A DNA stretch of 64,000 nucleotides from Ixodes scapularis (taxonomy: Eukaryota; Arthropoda; Arachnida; Ixodida; Ixodidae), in contig NW_024609846.1 in the NCBI RefSeq assembly GCF_016920785.2, positions 108,614,831 to 108,678,830 of the forward strand, read 5' to 3'. This document shows, one piece after another, positions 20,973-30,769 of this stretch. Below the pieces are notes generated by a model. That model ran no database searches. It was not told the DNA's origin and saw only the letters and a list, made by a program, of their open reading frames with translations. A program made the position numbers and the translations under genes. Positions within the stretch are counted from its first letter, which is position 1. Every line of letters starts with the position of its first letter.

Positions 20973-21922
20973 GTGGGGGGTACCGTGCCACGTGTCTTCT
21001 CACGAGTATTGCCGACCTTCGCCATTCGACAAGGTGTACTCTACAAAGAGAACTTCGGCGACAACAGCACACCGTGGTTGCTGGTAATCCCGACCGACCT
21101 TCGGGAGGAGATCTTTCAAGCATGTCACGACGACCCGACGTCGGGACACCTCGGTTACAGCCGAACACTGGCCCGTATTCGTGAAAAGTATTACTGGCCA
21201 AAGCTCCCCAAAGCCGTCCACCTCTACACCCGATCGTGCCACGAGTGCCAGCGACGTAAGAAACCGCCAACGAAACCGGCCGGTCTCCTGCAGCCGATTG
21301 CTCCCCCGACCGCACCGTTCCAGCAGATCGGAATGGACCTACTTGGCCCCTTTCCGCCGTCAACATCGGGAAACCGCTGGATAATCGTCGCCACAGATTA
21401 TCTCACGCGGTACGCCGAAACGAAAGCCCTCCCTTCAGGGACTGCTGTGGAAGTCGCCAAGTTTTTCATCGAGTCCATCGTCCTCCGGCATGGCGCCCCC
21501 GAAGTCCTCATCACAGACCGAGGGTCATCGTTCATGGCACAGCTAACCCAAGAAATCCTGCGTCTCAGCCACACCAGCCATCGTCGCACCACGGCGTACC
21601 ACCCGCAGACCAACGGGCTCACGGAAAGACTCAACAAGACCATCGCCGACATGATTTCCATGTACGTCGACGTGGAGCACAAGACATGGGACGAGGTGCT
21701 GCCGTACGTCACCTTTGCCTACAACACGGCCGTACAAGAGACCACCGGAGTGACACCCTTTCAACTGGTGCATGGGCGCAGGGTAACGACAATGCTGGAC
21801 GCGATGTTACCCCACGAACCGGCTCTCGACGGAAGCGACGACGCCCAGGTGGTTGCCCAACGGGCAGAAGAAGTCCGCCAGCTCGCCAGACACCGTATTC
21901 AAGCCCAACAACGTGTCGACGC
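20973..21922 (+). pseudogene. Gypsy integrase, copy 1 (frameshifted, 3' truncated)
   Basis: This continues pol in a different frame. The zinc-binding HHCC domain includes HLGYSRT and CHECQRRK (about 21,120-21,260). The catalytic triad is visible: Asp at 21,336 (MDLLGPF), Asp at 21,516 (TDRGSS) and Glu at 21,624 (TERLNK), with the expected D-35-E spacing. The C-terminal GPY/F-type region kept in copy 2 is absent: sequence passes from GTGTCGACGC straight into the 3' LTR. About 360 bp are missing, including the pol stop and polypurine tract. The remaining core might still fold, but this copy cannot make a complete integrase. Confidence 0.85.
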
Positions 21923-22337
21923 TGCCGCGCGCGCTCGCCAAGTAGGCAGCGCGCGCGTGGCCTAATGGTTATCGCGCCTGCCTCCCACACGAAAAGCTAG
22001 GGTTCGAATCCTGGAGCGACATGTCTTTTGTTTATTCCTCTAATTTAGTGTTCTGGAGAATTCGAGAATCATGTTGCTTGTTCCAGGCCCGAATGTTCCA
22101 CGCGTCGAAGTTTCTTCGCCGATTATTCCAGAAGACCACGCATGTAGATAAGGGGCTCCGCGTGGCGAGCCGCAGTCAGTTTCGCCCCAGCGTTCGACTG
22201 TGCTGCTACGCCGACTTCGACGCCCGCGACGCTCTGTTATTATCTTTGTACCCTTTTAGTTTTTGGCACAAGTTCGCCACATTAAACGTTTCTTTCTTTC
22301 TGTTTATTCAGTGTTCCTTTGGTCACCACCCGTGACA
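21923..22337 (+). repeat. 3' LTR of Gypsy copy 1
   Basis: 415 bp, the same as the 5' LTR as far as I can read, with box A at 21,958-21,968 and box B at 22,001-22,011. It is followed by the ATAT target duplicate. It abuts a truncated integrase, not a polypurine tract. The microhomology TG(G)CCGC is present at the junction. Confidence 0.93.
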
Positions 22338-22341
22338 ATAT

Positions 22342-23760
22342 ATGCTTTTGCCCAGTCACCTCGCGAACGGTTGGGTATTGGCTGCAGAGATCCATTTCGC
22401 GTTGTTTTATTACGGGATTATATCTTGATTTCTTTGTTCCTAGTTTCACAGACAGAACGAAATCGCTTTTCTCGTGTGGTGTCACGGCGGGGAAACAGAA
22501 ATCAATCAGAGTACCGAAGTTCGACGCTTGTGCTCGTTCTATAGCGCTTCTAAAAACCGTGCGATCACGGCTGTGTATCGTCAACATTGCATAAACTGCC
22601 GTTACTTGTACTCGTATTGCATCGTGAGGGAACGACTATGACTGGGTAAGCAGAAATAGGGAGAATGGGTGCGTGCGATTTGTTGAAGTTCGAGTCAACA
22701 AATCGAGCTTCAACGAATGCGATTGTATTGCATTCACTCAACCAGCTATATGAGTTTTCAGATCCTTCCAAGTATGCGATTCGTGTTCTGCCAGTGGTAC
22801 CTCAGTAAGATTAAAAAACAAAATCCACGTTAAAAAAAAAAAAAAAAAATTACGGTGACTCGAGTTGCTCCCGCGCCGAATCATGTTTCACATAAGCGTA
22901 ATTTTGGGTTCGATGCACGACGAGGGGTCTTCAATTATAAAAATATTTTGATTACGATTATTTGCGGCGCTAAAAATTTGAAAGCCAAGTAGTGAAGACG
23001 ATGGTGTTCTTATAAATATTATATACATTTTATTTTACACTGTTTGAATACGCTGCGGTCGTTATGTCCTTGAATTATTGGCTAGTTTGTGGCGGACAGG
23101 GAAGTCTTGCAGGACCATTATGATAGCACCTACACTAAACCTGCCGCGCTTCGAAAAATGTTAGTCCAATGTAGGGAGCCTTCACGTGCGCTTTGCTAGG
23201 GTGATGCCACCCTTTGTAATACCACTCGCCGACAAACCAGCAGCCATTTTGTTCCTCGGCGATAATCCGTGGGGCTTATAACCCTCCCGGAAACAAGCAC
23301 CTTATCTCAGAAGTTCGGAGCAGCGTTGTGGAACCCACGGAGGGAGGATTAGCATTTTCCCCCTCGGATGGGATTACCGATGGACACAAAGGCCACATTC
23401 CGGCGCACGGGGAAACAATGAGAGAAACAAAATGGCGGTGGAAGCGGGTGTGGGAAAGGGAAACAGGCAGTTGGCATCACTCTATGCGAAGCGCACATGA
23501 AGGCACTCTAGTCCAATGCATACCAGCTTGTTCAAGGCGGACGAAGCATTACGCATCCGGCAAAGCGCATTAAATCGCTGCCCGCGACGTTTTTTATTTT
23601 TTATTTTTTTATATTTATTTATTTATTTATTTATTTTTTTTTTTTATGCAGCGAGGTAATTTTTAGTCAAGCAGCACGCCCCCTCTACGGCGGGTTATGC
23701 CGGATTAACGGAGGCGTCTCCTAATCCATTCTCCGTGTTGGCCCCTCGGGGGAGGGCGGT
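22342..23760. other. No supported gene
   Basis: Mixed AT-rich DNA with a poly-A tract near 22,835 and an (ATTT)n tract at 23,590-23,645. Short frames show no domains. Confidence 0.5.
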
Positions 23761-23869
23761 GAAGTGAGGAAAGGAGGGCAGGAGAGGAGGAAACGCAAAA
23801 AAAAGTGGAAAGAGCGAACTTTATTTTCGGCTTCAACCTCAAAACCCGCCCGCTCCGTGGGAGTACCGG

Positions 23870-24075
23870 AAAGAGAAATCTTGGCGGAAGGACAGGAACC
23901 GAAGGAAGTGTACGCGATCCCCCTGTCCTGCGGGACCAGGTACATCGGGCAAACGGGGCGATGCCTCAACGACCGACTCCGAGAACATCAAATGGACGCC
24001 GAAAGAGCTGCTTCGGAGTCAAAGCACCCGATAGTCATTCACGCGAAAAAAATGTCCCGGTTGCGCTCCTAATTT
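23870..24075 (+). pseudogene. PLE-A GIY-YIG endonuclease, N-terminal half
   Basis: VYAIPLSCGTRYIGQTGRC followed by NDRLREH matches the GIY-YIG nuclease core of Penelope-like elements (catalytic Y, R and the G-Y-I-G-like Y-I-G). It nicks target DNA for reverse transcription. A run of seven A's near 24,047 appears to hold one extra base: removing the shift lets the frame continue as AKKCPGCAPNF. It is then cut by the insertion at 24,076 and resumes at 28,729. Confidence 0.75.
24061..24075. repeat. 15-bp target-site duplication, left copy
   Basis: TTGCGCTCCTAATTT is repeated exactly at 28,729-28,743. The two copies bracket the PLE-B composite, and removing one copy plus the insert restores a continuous GIY-YIG frame in PLE-A. 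Confidence 0.85.
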
Positions 24076-24127
24076 ATGTAATAACAAAAACGGCTTGACA
24101 TAACAAAAATAACAATTTAATTAAACG

Positions 24128-24157
24128 TTGCGCCTCCAATGCGGGAGGCATCTTCAG
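24128..24157 (-). ncRNA. Hammerhead-like core, mutated copy
   Basis: On the minus strand CTGAAGA is followed by a GCCTCCC-GCAT-TGGAGGC hairpin and then GCAAC where the intact copy at 28,614-28,644 has GAAAC. The conserved GAAA is lost, so this copy should be inactive. It lies in the 3' end of the PLE-B minus arm. Confidence 0.5.
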
Positions 24158-25382
24158 TAGAGCACAGAGCGAGTGAGAGTCGCACAAAAAAGTTCGGCTA
24201 TTTAGGCATAAAGTTTGTGTACACGTCCGGCAGGGGGCCACGGTTCTTGTTTACCAGCGATGAATCACTTCCGCATTTGTCATTCTGGATGAACCAAGAT
24301 TCCAGCAGCTTCCTCGGTCCCCACCTTATATCTCTCGCCAAGGTCGATGCCTTGACAAAGTCAAATTGGTGTCCTCACGTCCATGCGTGGTCGACGAGTT
24401 CGGACTTGAAGCGGGTGGCGTTCGTGGAATTGGCGACATCCCGTGCGTGTTCTTTTAGTCTTGTTATTCTTTTTCGTCCCGTCTCTCCAATATAGGAAGC
24501 GTCACATTCCTTGCAGTGCACCTGGTAGATCACGCCCCTTTCTGCCTCTGGCGGGGTCGGGTCTTTTGGCATGGAGATAACATTGACAATTGTTCTTTCG
24601 TACCCCCAACGGCCTAAGGGCGCGTCCCAATGCCTCCGGGATGCACACGACGTCACGTGTTCGTTCGGCTCGATCCGGGCGCCGATGGGACATTTGTTTC
24701 TTAACGCGATTGACAAACCAGTCGGGGTAGTTACGTTTTTTCAAAGCCTCCCGCACATGGCTAAGTTCTTGAATGCTAAGTGTTGACTTAGATGGGACAG
24801 TTTCTGAACGATGAAGTAACGATCTTACAACTGAGCTTTTGTGTTGAGTAGGGTGATGAGAGTGGTAGTCAAGAAAGTTTTGTCTGTCACATGGTTTACG
24901 ATATACGGATGTCTCCTTCTTAAAAAAAGGTTCACTAGTTCTATGGACACGTACATCTAAACACGGCAAGGTACTATCGGTTTCATGTTCGCAGGTGAAC
25001 TGAATTGATGGGTGGACACTATTCAAATTGCGGTGAAAATCAGTTACGTTCTCTCTGTTAACCATTACAAAAGTGTCATCGACATAACGACGGTAGAACT
25101 TCACGGGGAAATCAATGCCAGTCATTACCTTTCCTCAACATATTCCATGACGAGATTCGAGACGGTGACGGAAACTGAACTCCCCATAGGGCATCCGCTG
25201 ACCTGATGATATATGTCCCCATTAAAACTAAGATTACACTGGTTGAGACAAAAACGCAAAAGGAGTATAACGTCTTCAACAAGGAGGGTTGTGCGAGTGG
25301 ACAACGACTGGTCTGCCAACAACCGGTCACGGGCGACATCAACCGCCAGGGCGTTGGGGACATTCGTAAATAATGAAATCAC

Positions 25383-25739
25383 TTTTTTTTTCTTTTTAGA
25401 AATAAATGAACTGCGCAAAGGTGTTCTCGCAAGAGCAAATGAGGCAACGGAAAGAAAACTCGTAGAAGCCTACTTCATTAAAAAGAAAGGTCACGACTGC
25501 ATAAGCATGCAATCTGTTTCACTATCAGACAAGGAATTCTCTTTTTTGGACGGTCATGTTTAAACCTTATTTAACCGCAAACTGATTGCTGCTGTCATAT
25601 ATACTGTTGTGTCTGCGCCAAATAAACAGTTGGAAGTCTGCGCTCTGTGTGTCGTACTCGTTTCTACCTCTGTCCTCGTCCTTTGCGCAGTTCATTTATT
25701 TCTAAAATCATGAACCAACTAGCCCGCCAAAAGGTGTTA
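25383..25739 (+). mobile_element. PLE-C fragment inserted in PLE-B
   Basis: Flanked by AATGAAATCAC at 25,372-25,382 and 25,740-25,750. Removing it and one flank restores the PLE-B frame from FDVIS into LFTNVP. The insert encodes the tail of another GIY-YIG protein on the plus strand (ATERKLVEAYFIKKKGHDC, then SLSDKEFSFL and a stop). A 3' region with AATAAACAGTTGGAAGTCTG follows, then a 5'-like piece with CTTTGCGCAGTTCATTTATT. That last motif is the inverse of a segment at the insert's left edge. A 3' end followed by a 5' end is typical of PLE pseudo-LTR organisation. Confidence 0.7.
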
Positions 25740-26005
25740 AATGAAATCACATCAAAGGATACCATAGCCTCGTGCGGTAGCAGGGTCTGAGCGCGTATAA
25801 GTTCAACAAAGTCATGGGAATTCCGGAGGCTAAACTCATTTTTTCTTGTAAGAGGGCTCAGAATCATAACCAGATATTTGGAAAGGCTGTAAGTGGATGA
25901 ACTAATAAAAGATACAATCGGGCGTAGGGGGCAACCCGGTTTGTGAATTTTGGGGAGTTCATACATCTTGGGTGTCGCGGCGTCAAAGGAGAAGAGACGA
26001 CGGTA

Positions 26006-27824
26006 TAGACCTTTTCATTTTAGTAGTTGCCTCACCGGCGGATAGAGGGCGCTGACACACTCGGCGCCATTAGGTTGCTTCAATTTGGTTAACTTCGGTT
26101 TCAACGTGAACGCGGCTATATATTGCTGTTTTACGTTGTTTTTGCTTAATTTTGTAATACGATTATTTTTCTTGTAGCACACAACCTATGAAACAGCGGT
26201 ATTGAGTTACTTTGAGGAATTTTAGCCTAAATTGCGGGCTTTTTTTACCAACTCCTTCGATGTATCTGATTATGGTCGGTTGCGAGACGGCTGACTGATG
26301 TACAGGAAAGATTACCATTGTCTACAGCTGTACCCGAGGACACCAGCTTCCAGAAAAACAAGCTAATGAAGAGACTAACACGTGAATATAAAGAAGCATA
26401 TTGGCAGCTTCATTAGCAATGTGCTGAATCGGCCAGAACAGATGAAATCGCGAGTTTACTACTCACTGTTTGGTTTTCGTGGACACCTAACCATTAACGA
26501 ACTTCACAGAAAAAAAAAAACGTATCGTGTAATGACGCAGATAATTGATATAAACAAGTAGTATCGTCTCGGCCTCTTTCTTTTTTTTTTTTAATTCAGT
26601 AGTCGAGCATGCTTTTGACCGGCCGAGTAGGAAATTCCTTAAATTATCAACCCTGCTAAAATACTCATAAGCAGCATTTCGCCATATTGGCCCAATGAAA
26701 TAAATTATTGTTATATGAACATTTGCTTACTCAAGATATGATATAAGTGACAGGCCCGTCAAATTAAATCTGGCAGTTGTCTTCCGAAACATTCGCCGAA
26801 TAAAATTAAATGGCGCAGGAGGAGAAGCACCTCGGAAAGTTTGGCCGAATGCTAGCGCTAGGCACCACTTCACGGACCTGTGTGAACAAATGTTTATTTG
26901 TTTGAACAGATTCGCTTTGTAAATTTCGGCGTCACCAGCTACCAAAAGTAAACCTCTATTCGCCATCGAGAATCCTGAACTTAAGTGATTGTTATGCAGA
27001 TTTTTTTTCGGCGTTAAATATTGCGGATTTCAGATACTGGCAAAAGTTAAACAGCGTACGAAAAAAAAAAAAAAGAAAAGAAAAAGCGTCGAAAGTACAC
27101 AAACAGCGTTTTGGATTTGCAAATAGTAACGACGTTATTTCTTTGTGCACGCTATTCTAAAACTCGCTACTGTTAAGCGTCTGGTGCAGTTTGTTACATG
27201 GGAAGTCCAAACCTTTGTGTTAAAATAAATTAAGTGGATGGGACTGGTTATCTGAATATAATCAATAAATCACTTAAATGACTGCCGATATGGGAACGAG
27301 CACAATATACAATACACCGACCAACCGAATGTTTACGTCGCAAAAACAAATATACATATGTAGGTGTGATATGATGAACAATCAAATCACCTGATGTTGA
27401 CCTAGCCTCAGATAAAATACAAGTTAAACGTTCGTTGTCTATCTGCTCCGCGAGTTTCCTCACATAATGAAGAGAAGCTGTTTTCGATAAATTATGAATA
27501 CAAAAAGCGATACTTCCAGGAAATACAGATAGTCTCCTTGCGCTTTCTTACTGAGAATGTTTCCCCACTATTAGTAAACAAACCTCAGTTGTCATAAAAA
27601 CCTTTGAACCTTCGTGATGTCTTGGTCGTCAAGTAGACGTAACGGACTACAGTTTCCGAAGTAAGGCAAGAAAGCGCGGTGAAACGCGACGAAAAGCACG
27701 AATACAACGCATCCGCCAAGGCTTGGAGGGGAACGCGGAGCAGCAAGTTGAAGCAACCTAATGGCTGCCACGTCACGTGGTTCCAATATGGCAGCGCCCA
27801 TGCGGAAGAGGATGAAAAGGTCTA
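26006..27824. mobile_element. 1.8-kb DNA transposon with 13-15-bp TIRs inside PLE-B
   Basis: TAGACCTTTTCAT at the left is inverted at the right (ATGAAAAGGTCTA); with flanks, TATAGACC...GGTCTATA. Subterminal GCCATTAGGTTGCTTCAA is also inverted near 26,065 and 27,760. Excision gives PLE-B coding sequence on both sides (TSDH followed by RRLFSFDAATPK). The restored frame fits a 2-bp CC duplication better than TA. No intact transposase is visible; short frames at 26,727-26,966 and 27,248-27,463 have no recognised domain. The superfamily is uncertain. Confidence 0.65.
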
Positions 27825-28070
27825 TAGGTGGTCACTGGTGCGTCCTTTCTTTTTCAGCTCTCGAAGGTGGTCAACTAACTCTCTTTCGGACTTAGCAGCG
27901 GGATCTCTTGATAGCCTCACGAAATAGTGACTGTCGTTTATAACTTCATACATCTTCTTCATGTAGTCATCCCTATCAAGCACAACGGTTCTTTTTCCTT
28001 TGTCGGCCTTTAAAATCATGATGGAGCTGTCTGACTTCAACTCATTAAGACCAATGCGTTCTTGTTGACC

Positions 28071-28573
28071 AACAAACAAATGTCCCATCGGCGCCTGGAT
28101 CGAGCCGAACGAACACGTTCCGTTAAGGGTTTCGGAGGCATTGGGACGCGGCCTTGGGCCGTTGGGGGTACGAACTGTATACAAACCCTACAGAACAATC
28201 GCCAATGTTATCTCCAAGCCAAAAGATCCGACCCTGCCAGAGGCAGAAAGGGTCGTGATTTACCAGGTACAGTGCAAGGAATGTGTCGCTTCCTACATTG
28301 GAGCGACGAGACGAAAAAGAAAAACAAGACTAAAAGAACACGCACGGGACCGCCACCCGCTTCATGTCCGAACTCGTCGACCACGCATGGACGTCAGGAC
28401 ACCAATTTGACATTGACAAGGCATCCACTTTGGAGGGGGATAAAAGGTGGGAACCGAGGAAGCTGCTGGAATCTTGGTTCATCCAGAACGACAAACGCGG
28501 AAGTGATTCATCGCTGGTAAACAAGAACCGTGGCCCCCTGCCGGACGTGTACACAAACTTTATGCCTAAATAA
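28071..28573 (+). pseudogene. PLE-B inverted arm: GIY-YIG nuclease, C-terminal part
   Basis: Begins at the inversion junction with QMSHRRLDRAERTR, the linker seen in the minus arm. It then gives IYQVQCKECVASYIGATRRK (GIY-YIG core), and finally LLESWFIQNDKRGSDSS and DVYTNFMPK ending at TAA (28,571-28,573). Two frames are needed to cover it, with a shift near 28,350. It is diverged from the minus arm by scattered substitutions. Confidence 0.75.
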
Positions 28574-28599
28574 CCGAACTTTTTTGTGCGACTCTCACT

Positions 28600-28680
28600 C
28601 GCTCTGCGCTCTACTGAAGATGCCTCCCGCATGGGAGGCGAAACGTTTAATTAAATTGTTATTTTTGTGATGTCAAGCCG
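28600..28680 (+). ncRNA. Hammerhead-ribozyme-like motif in PLE 3' end
   Basis: CTGAAGA (28,614-28,620) fits CUGANGA. A 7-bp hairpin GCCTCCC-GCAT-GGGAGGC (28,622-28,639) follows, then GAAAC (28,640-28,644), the second conserved core strand. One extra T sits between CTGAAGA and the hairpin. Stem III is weak: ACGTTTAATTAAATTGTT could pair with a bulge. PLEs are known to carry type I hammerheads at these positions, which supports the call. Activity is not shown. Confidence 0.55.
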
Positions 28681-28728
28681 TTTTTGTTATAACATTTATC
28701 ACGTCTTCGCCCGGCTTGTGGAGTATTT

Positions 28729-28889
28729 TTGCGCTCCTAATTTCACCGGCACGACAGCCATGGGAGGCCACTGCGAGCAAATGGGGACAGAAATAATTGA
28801 GGCCTATCGGATGGCGACAAGCCCGGAAAACATAACCACCCCGTCCATTTCGCTCTCAAGAAAGGAGATTATCTTTCTTAGGCCCTTAA
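28729..28889 (+). pseudogene. PLE-A GIY-YIG endonuclease, C-terminal half
   Basis: Begins with the second target duplicate and continues the PLE-A frame: TGTTAMGGHCEQMGTEIIEA, then NITTPSISLSRKEIIFL. This is the linker and final helix typical of PLE nucleases (E-I-I-E-A ... S-x-x-L-x-x-x-E). It is terminated by a TTAA-flanked MITE at 28,890, so PLE-A was hit twice. Confidence 0.7.
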
Positions 28890-29539
28890 AGGGCCCATGA
28901 AACGATTTTTGGGTTGGGATAAATCATTTTAGATTGGGATTTTACTAATAGCACATCGTTCAGTGGACCAAAAGAAAAAGGTAGAAAGTCAAAAGCCTGA
29001 CTTTCAGTGCGGAAATTTGAAAACAGAGCGGACTATTTTGTACCTCCTCCCCTTCGCAACCTTTCTGTCTTTTCACTGTGATACAACCGCGGTCCCAAAA
29101 GCGCGTTATCGGGTCCAAACTGACGTCACACGCAACCGGACCTCACTTATTCCTTTCACCCCTAAGCTGACATTGTGGTGGAAGCTACACGCTTGCCGGA
29201 CCAATCAGCCGCCTCCCTTTCATCACCTGACTTCATTCTCTGCAGCCACATTTGCCACGCTCACGTGGCAAGTGTGGCTGGCCCAACGAGCACGTAGCTT
29301 CAACAGCACTGTCAGCTTCGGAATGAACGGGGTGGGGAAAGCGACTTTTGTCTGAATTTTGAGCGACGGGCTAATCTTCTAGGGGGAGAATGGATGTGTC
29401 CGGGATTACACAAACGGGAGTGCGAGCAAGAGGGGACTCCCCCTTTTCGTCTTCTTCAACTGTTTGGTGGAATGCGCGATTTATGAGTTCAGGAGGAAAG
29501 CGAAACAGGAAAAAGTTGGAAAAGCGTTTCATGACCCCT
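28890..29539. mobile_element. 650-bp TTAA-flanked MITE (piggyBac-like)
   Basis: AGGGCCCATGAAACG at the left and AGGGGTCATGAAACG (complement of the right end) are terminal repeats. Each is bordered by TTAA (28,886-28,889 and 29,540-29,543), the piggyBac-type target. No transposase is present; a 130-codon frame inside has no domain. Confidence 0.75.
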
Positions 29540-29543
29540 TTAA

Positions 29544-30765
29544 TGGAAGCCGCACGCTGACAGACTAGGCAAGGCGACAAGGTCACCGGCAGAAGCGGCC
29601 TTTCCTTTTATGCGTTGTTGATGCCCCTCCGACCTCGCCTTTTGCAAATCCTCCCCACCTGCTTTTGCGTCTTCGTGTGGCTGTCAGCGAGCGCGACAGC
29701 CGCTTTAAGCAAATCAAAAGGATGAAGCGAAACGCGTTACTCAGCGTGACCTCTCTACATAGGACGCGTAGGACAAAAAAGTTTGGACGAAAATTTGTCA
29801 CGTGACTTTTTCTGTCACGCTGATGGGATCTCTGGGGCTGTCGTTTTCGCCGTTTGCCTAGGCCACGTAGGTCCGGTTTTCGAACTGGGCTCTTCAGTGT
29901 TCTGTTGCTTTGGTGCGTTGCAGACGCGGCCGTGTTTTTTCGTCGTAAACGGTCGGAATACGTCCATGCCAATTTTTCGGTAACAGTCATTTTTTGCACC
30001 GGAGTTCGTGGAATACTTGTGATGTGTTTGTTGGACACGCTTCGACAAAAACTGCTCTTCGCCGACGACGAGACGTCAGTTGAATGTGCGCAACCTTGTT
30101 CCTCGAATGTGTTTGTGGGGTGCCTGAGTTGGATTATGCATCTATCAAGGATTACATGATATCGCTCTTTTATTAGTAAGTGCACTGCAAGCATGATTCT
30201 GATAGTCGCCCTGCTTTCCTTTCATTCTCCGCGGTTTTACGTGTGATGAGTTTTGCTTGGCATGAGGACAGTGTTAATTGTATTTTATATTTTGCTTTTC
30301 GTTTTACAGAGAAGTGTGACCTTTGTAAATATGTTGAGAATACACTGTGTGTAATGATAGTTGTTTAATAAACTTCTGGGAGCGATCGAAAAAATTTGTT
30401 TGTCCGTATAAGTGATTGGATATGCAACAAATGACATGTAACGTACACATACTTGCACGACGTTCGGCCAATACGAAGCATACGCGTCGTAGAGTTTTCG
30501 CACAATATTACGCGAACGCTAGGGCGGGGCGAAACAGCTGTACGGCAATACCTGCCGGGTATCAAACGGTGGTGCAAAACTGGACAGTTGAGCGATATTG
30601 TAACCGACTTTCGGCCGGCACTGGCACGATACTGCAAAGTATTGCCGTGCTGCTTGGGAACGGAGGTGATGACATCTTACTATCGTGCTTCCAACGCTTA
30701 TTTATTTTATTTCTCTCCTGGGACGCGTAAAAGAGCACTTCTGTGACACACCAGAGATATTCGAA
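29544..30765. other. No supported gene
   Basis: Open frames up to 203 codons on the minus strand are arginine-rich and overlap open plus-strand frames, a composition effect. AATAAA at 30,367 is isolated. I see no domain. Confidence 0.45.
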
Positions 30766-30769
30766 ACTT

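Larger units (their letters stand above)
16782..22337 (+). mobile_element. Gypsy/Ty3 LTR retrotransposon, copy 1 (young)
   Basis: Two 415-bp LTRs (16,782-17,196 and 21,923-22,337) that read the same by eye begin TGCC and end GACA. They are flanked by the 4-bp direct repeat ATAT (16,778-16,781 and 22,338-22,341). The internal region has a primer-binding site, gag, and pol in the order protease, RT, RNase H, integrase. Near-identical LTRs indicate recent insertion, in the opposite orientation to the host M13 gene. The element is defective: a 1-nt insertion breaks pol near 20,975, and the end of integrase plus the polypurine tract are missing at the 3' LTR junction. No envelope gene is present. 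Confidence 0.93.
24190..28070 (-). pseudogene. PLE-B reverse transcriptase and GIY-YIG nuclease (minus arm)
   Basis: Pieces in transcript order: ILKADKGKRTVVLDRDDY (about 28,010), then the DNA transposon; then YELPKIHKPGCPLRPIVS (about 25,940) to VSFDVIS; then the 357-bp insert; then LFTNVP and GCPMGSSVS (about 25,185) and the catalytic RYVDDTFV (25,075-25,090). It ends with a linker and a GIY-YIG domain (YQVHCKECDASYIGETGRK, about 24,530). These are hallmark Penelope motifs. A TGA falls after HAWT near 24,380 and there are frame shifts between pieces, so it is dead. The RT copies RNA primed at the nuclease nick. Confidence 0.8.
24076..28728 (-). mobile_element. PLE-B: Penelope-like element with inverted arm
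   Basis: Flanked by the 15-bp duplication. From about 28,070 down to 24,076 the minus strand carries a Penelope RT plus GIY-YIG nuclease and 3' end. From about 28,070 up to 28,728 the plus strand carries a second copy of the 3' portion (nuclease, stop and 3' end). The element therefore has PLE 3' ends at both outer borders and 5' sides meeting inside. Two further elements interrupt the minus arm: 25,383-25,739 and 26,006-27,824. Host context: the M13 intron, inside PLE-A. Confidence 0.8.

Noticed and set aside
20969..20980. Programmed frameshift between RNase H and integrase
   Set aside because: Copy 2 lacks the extra base at this position, and known Gypsy elements read through here in one frame; a mutation or sequencing error is simpler.
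29583..30194. 203-codon minus-strand open frame
   Set aside because: Arginine-rich, overlapped by plus-strand frames, with no domain; best explained by composition.
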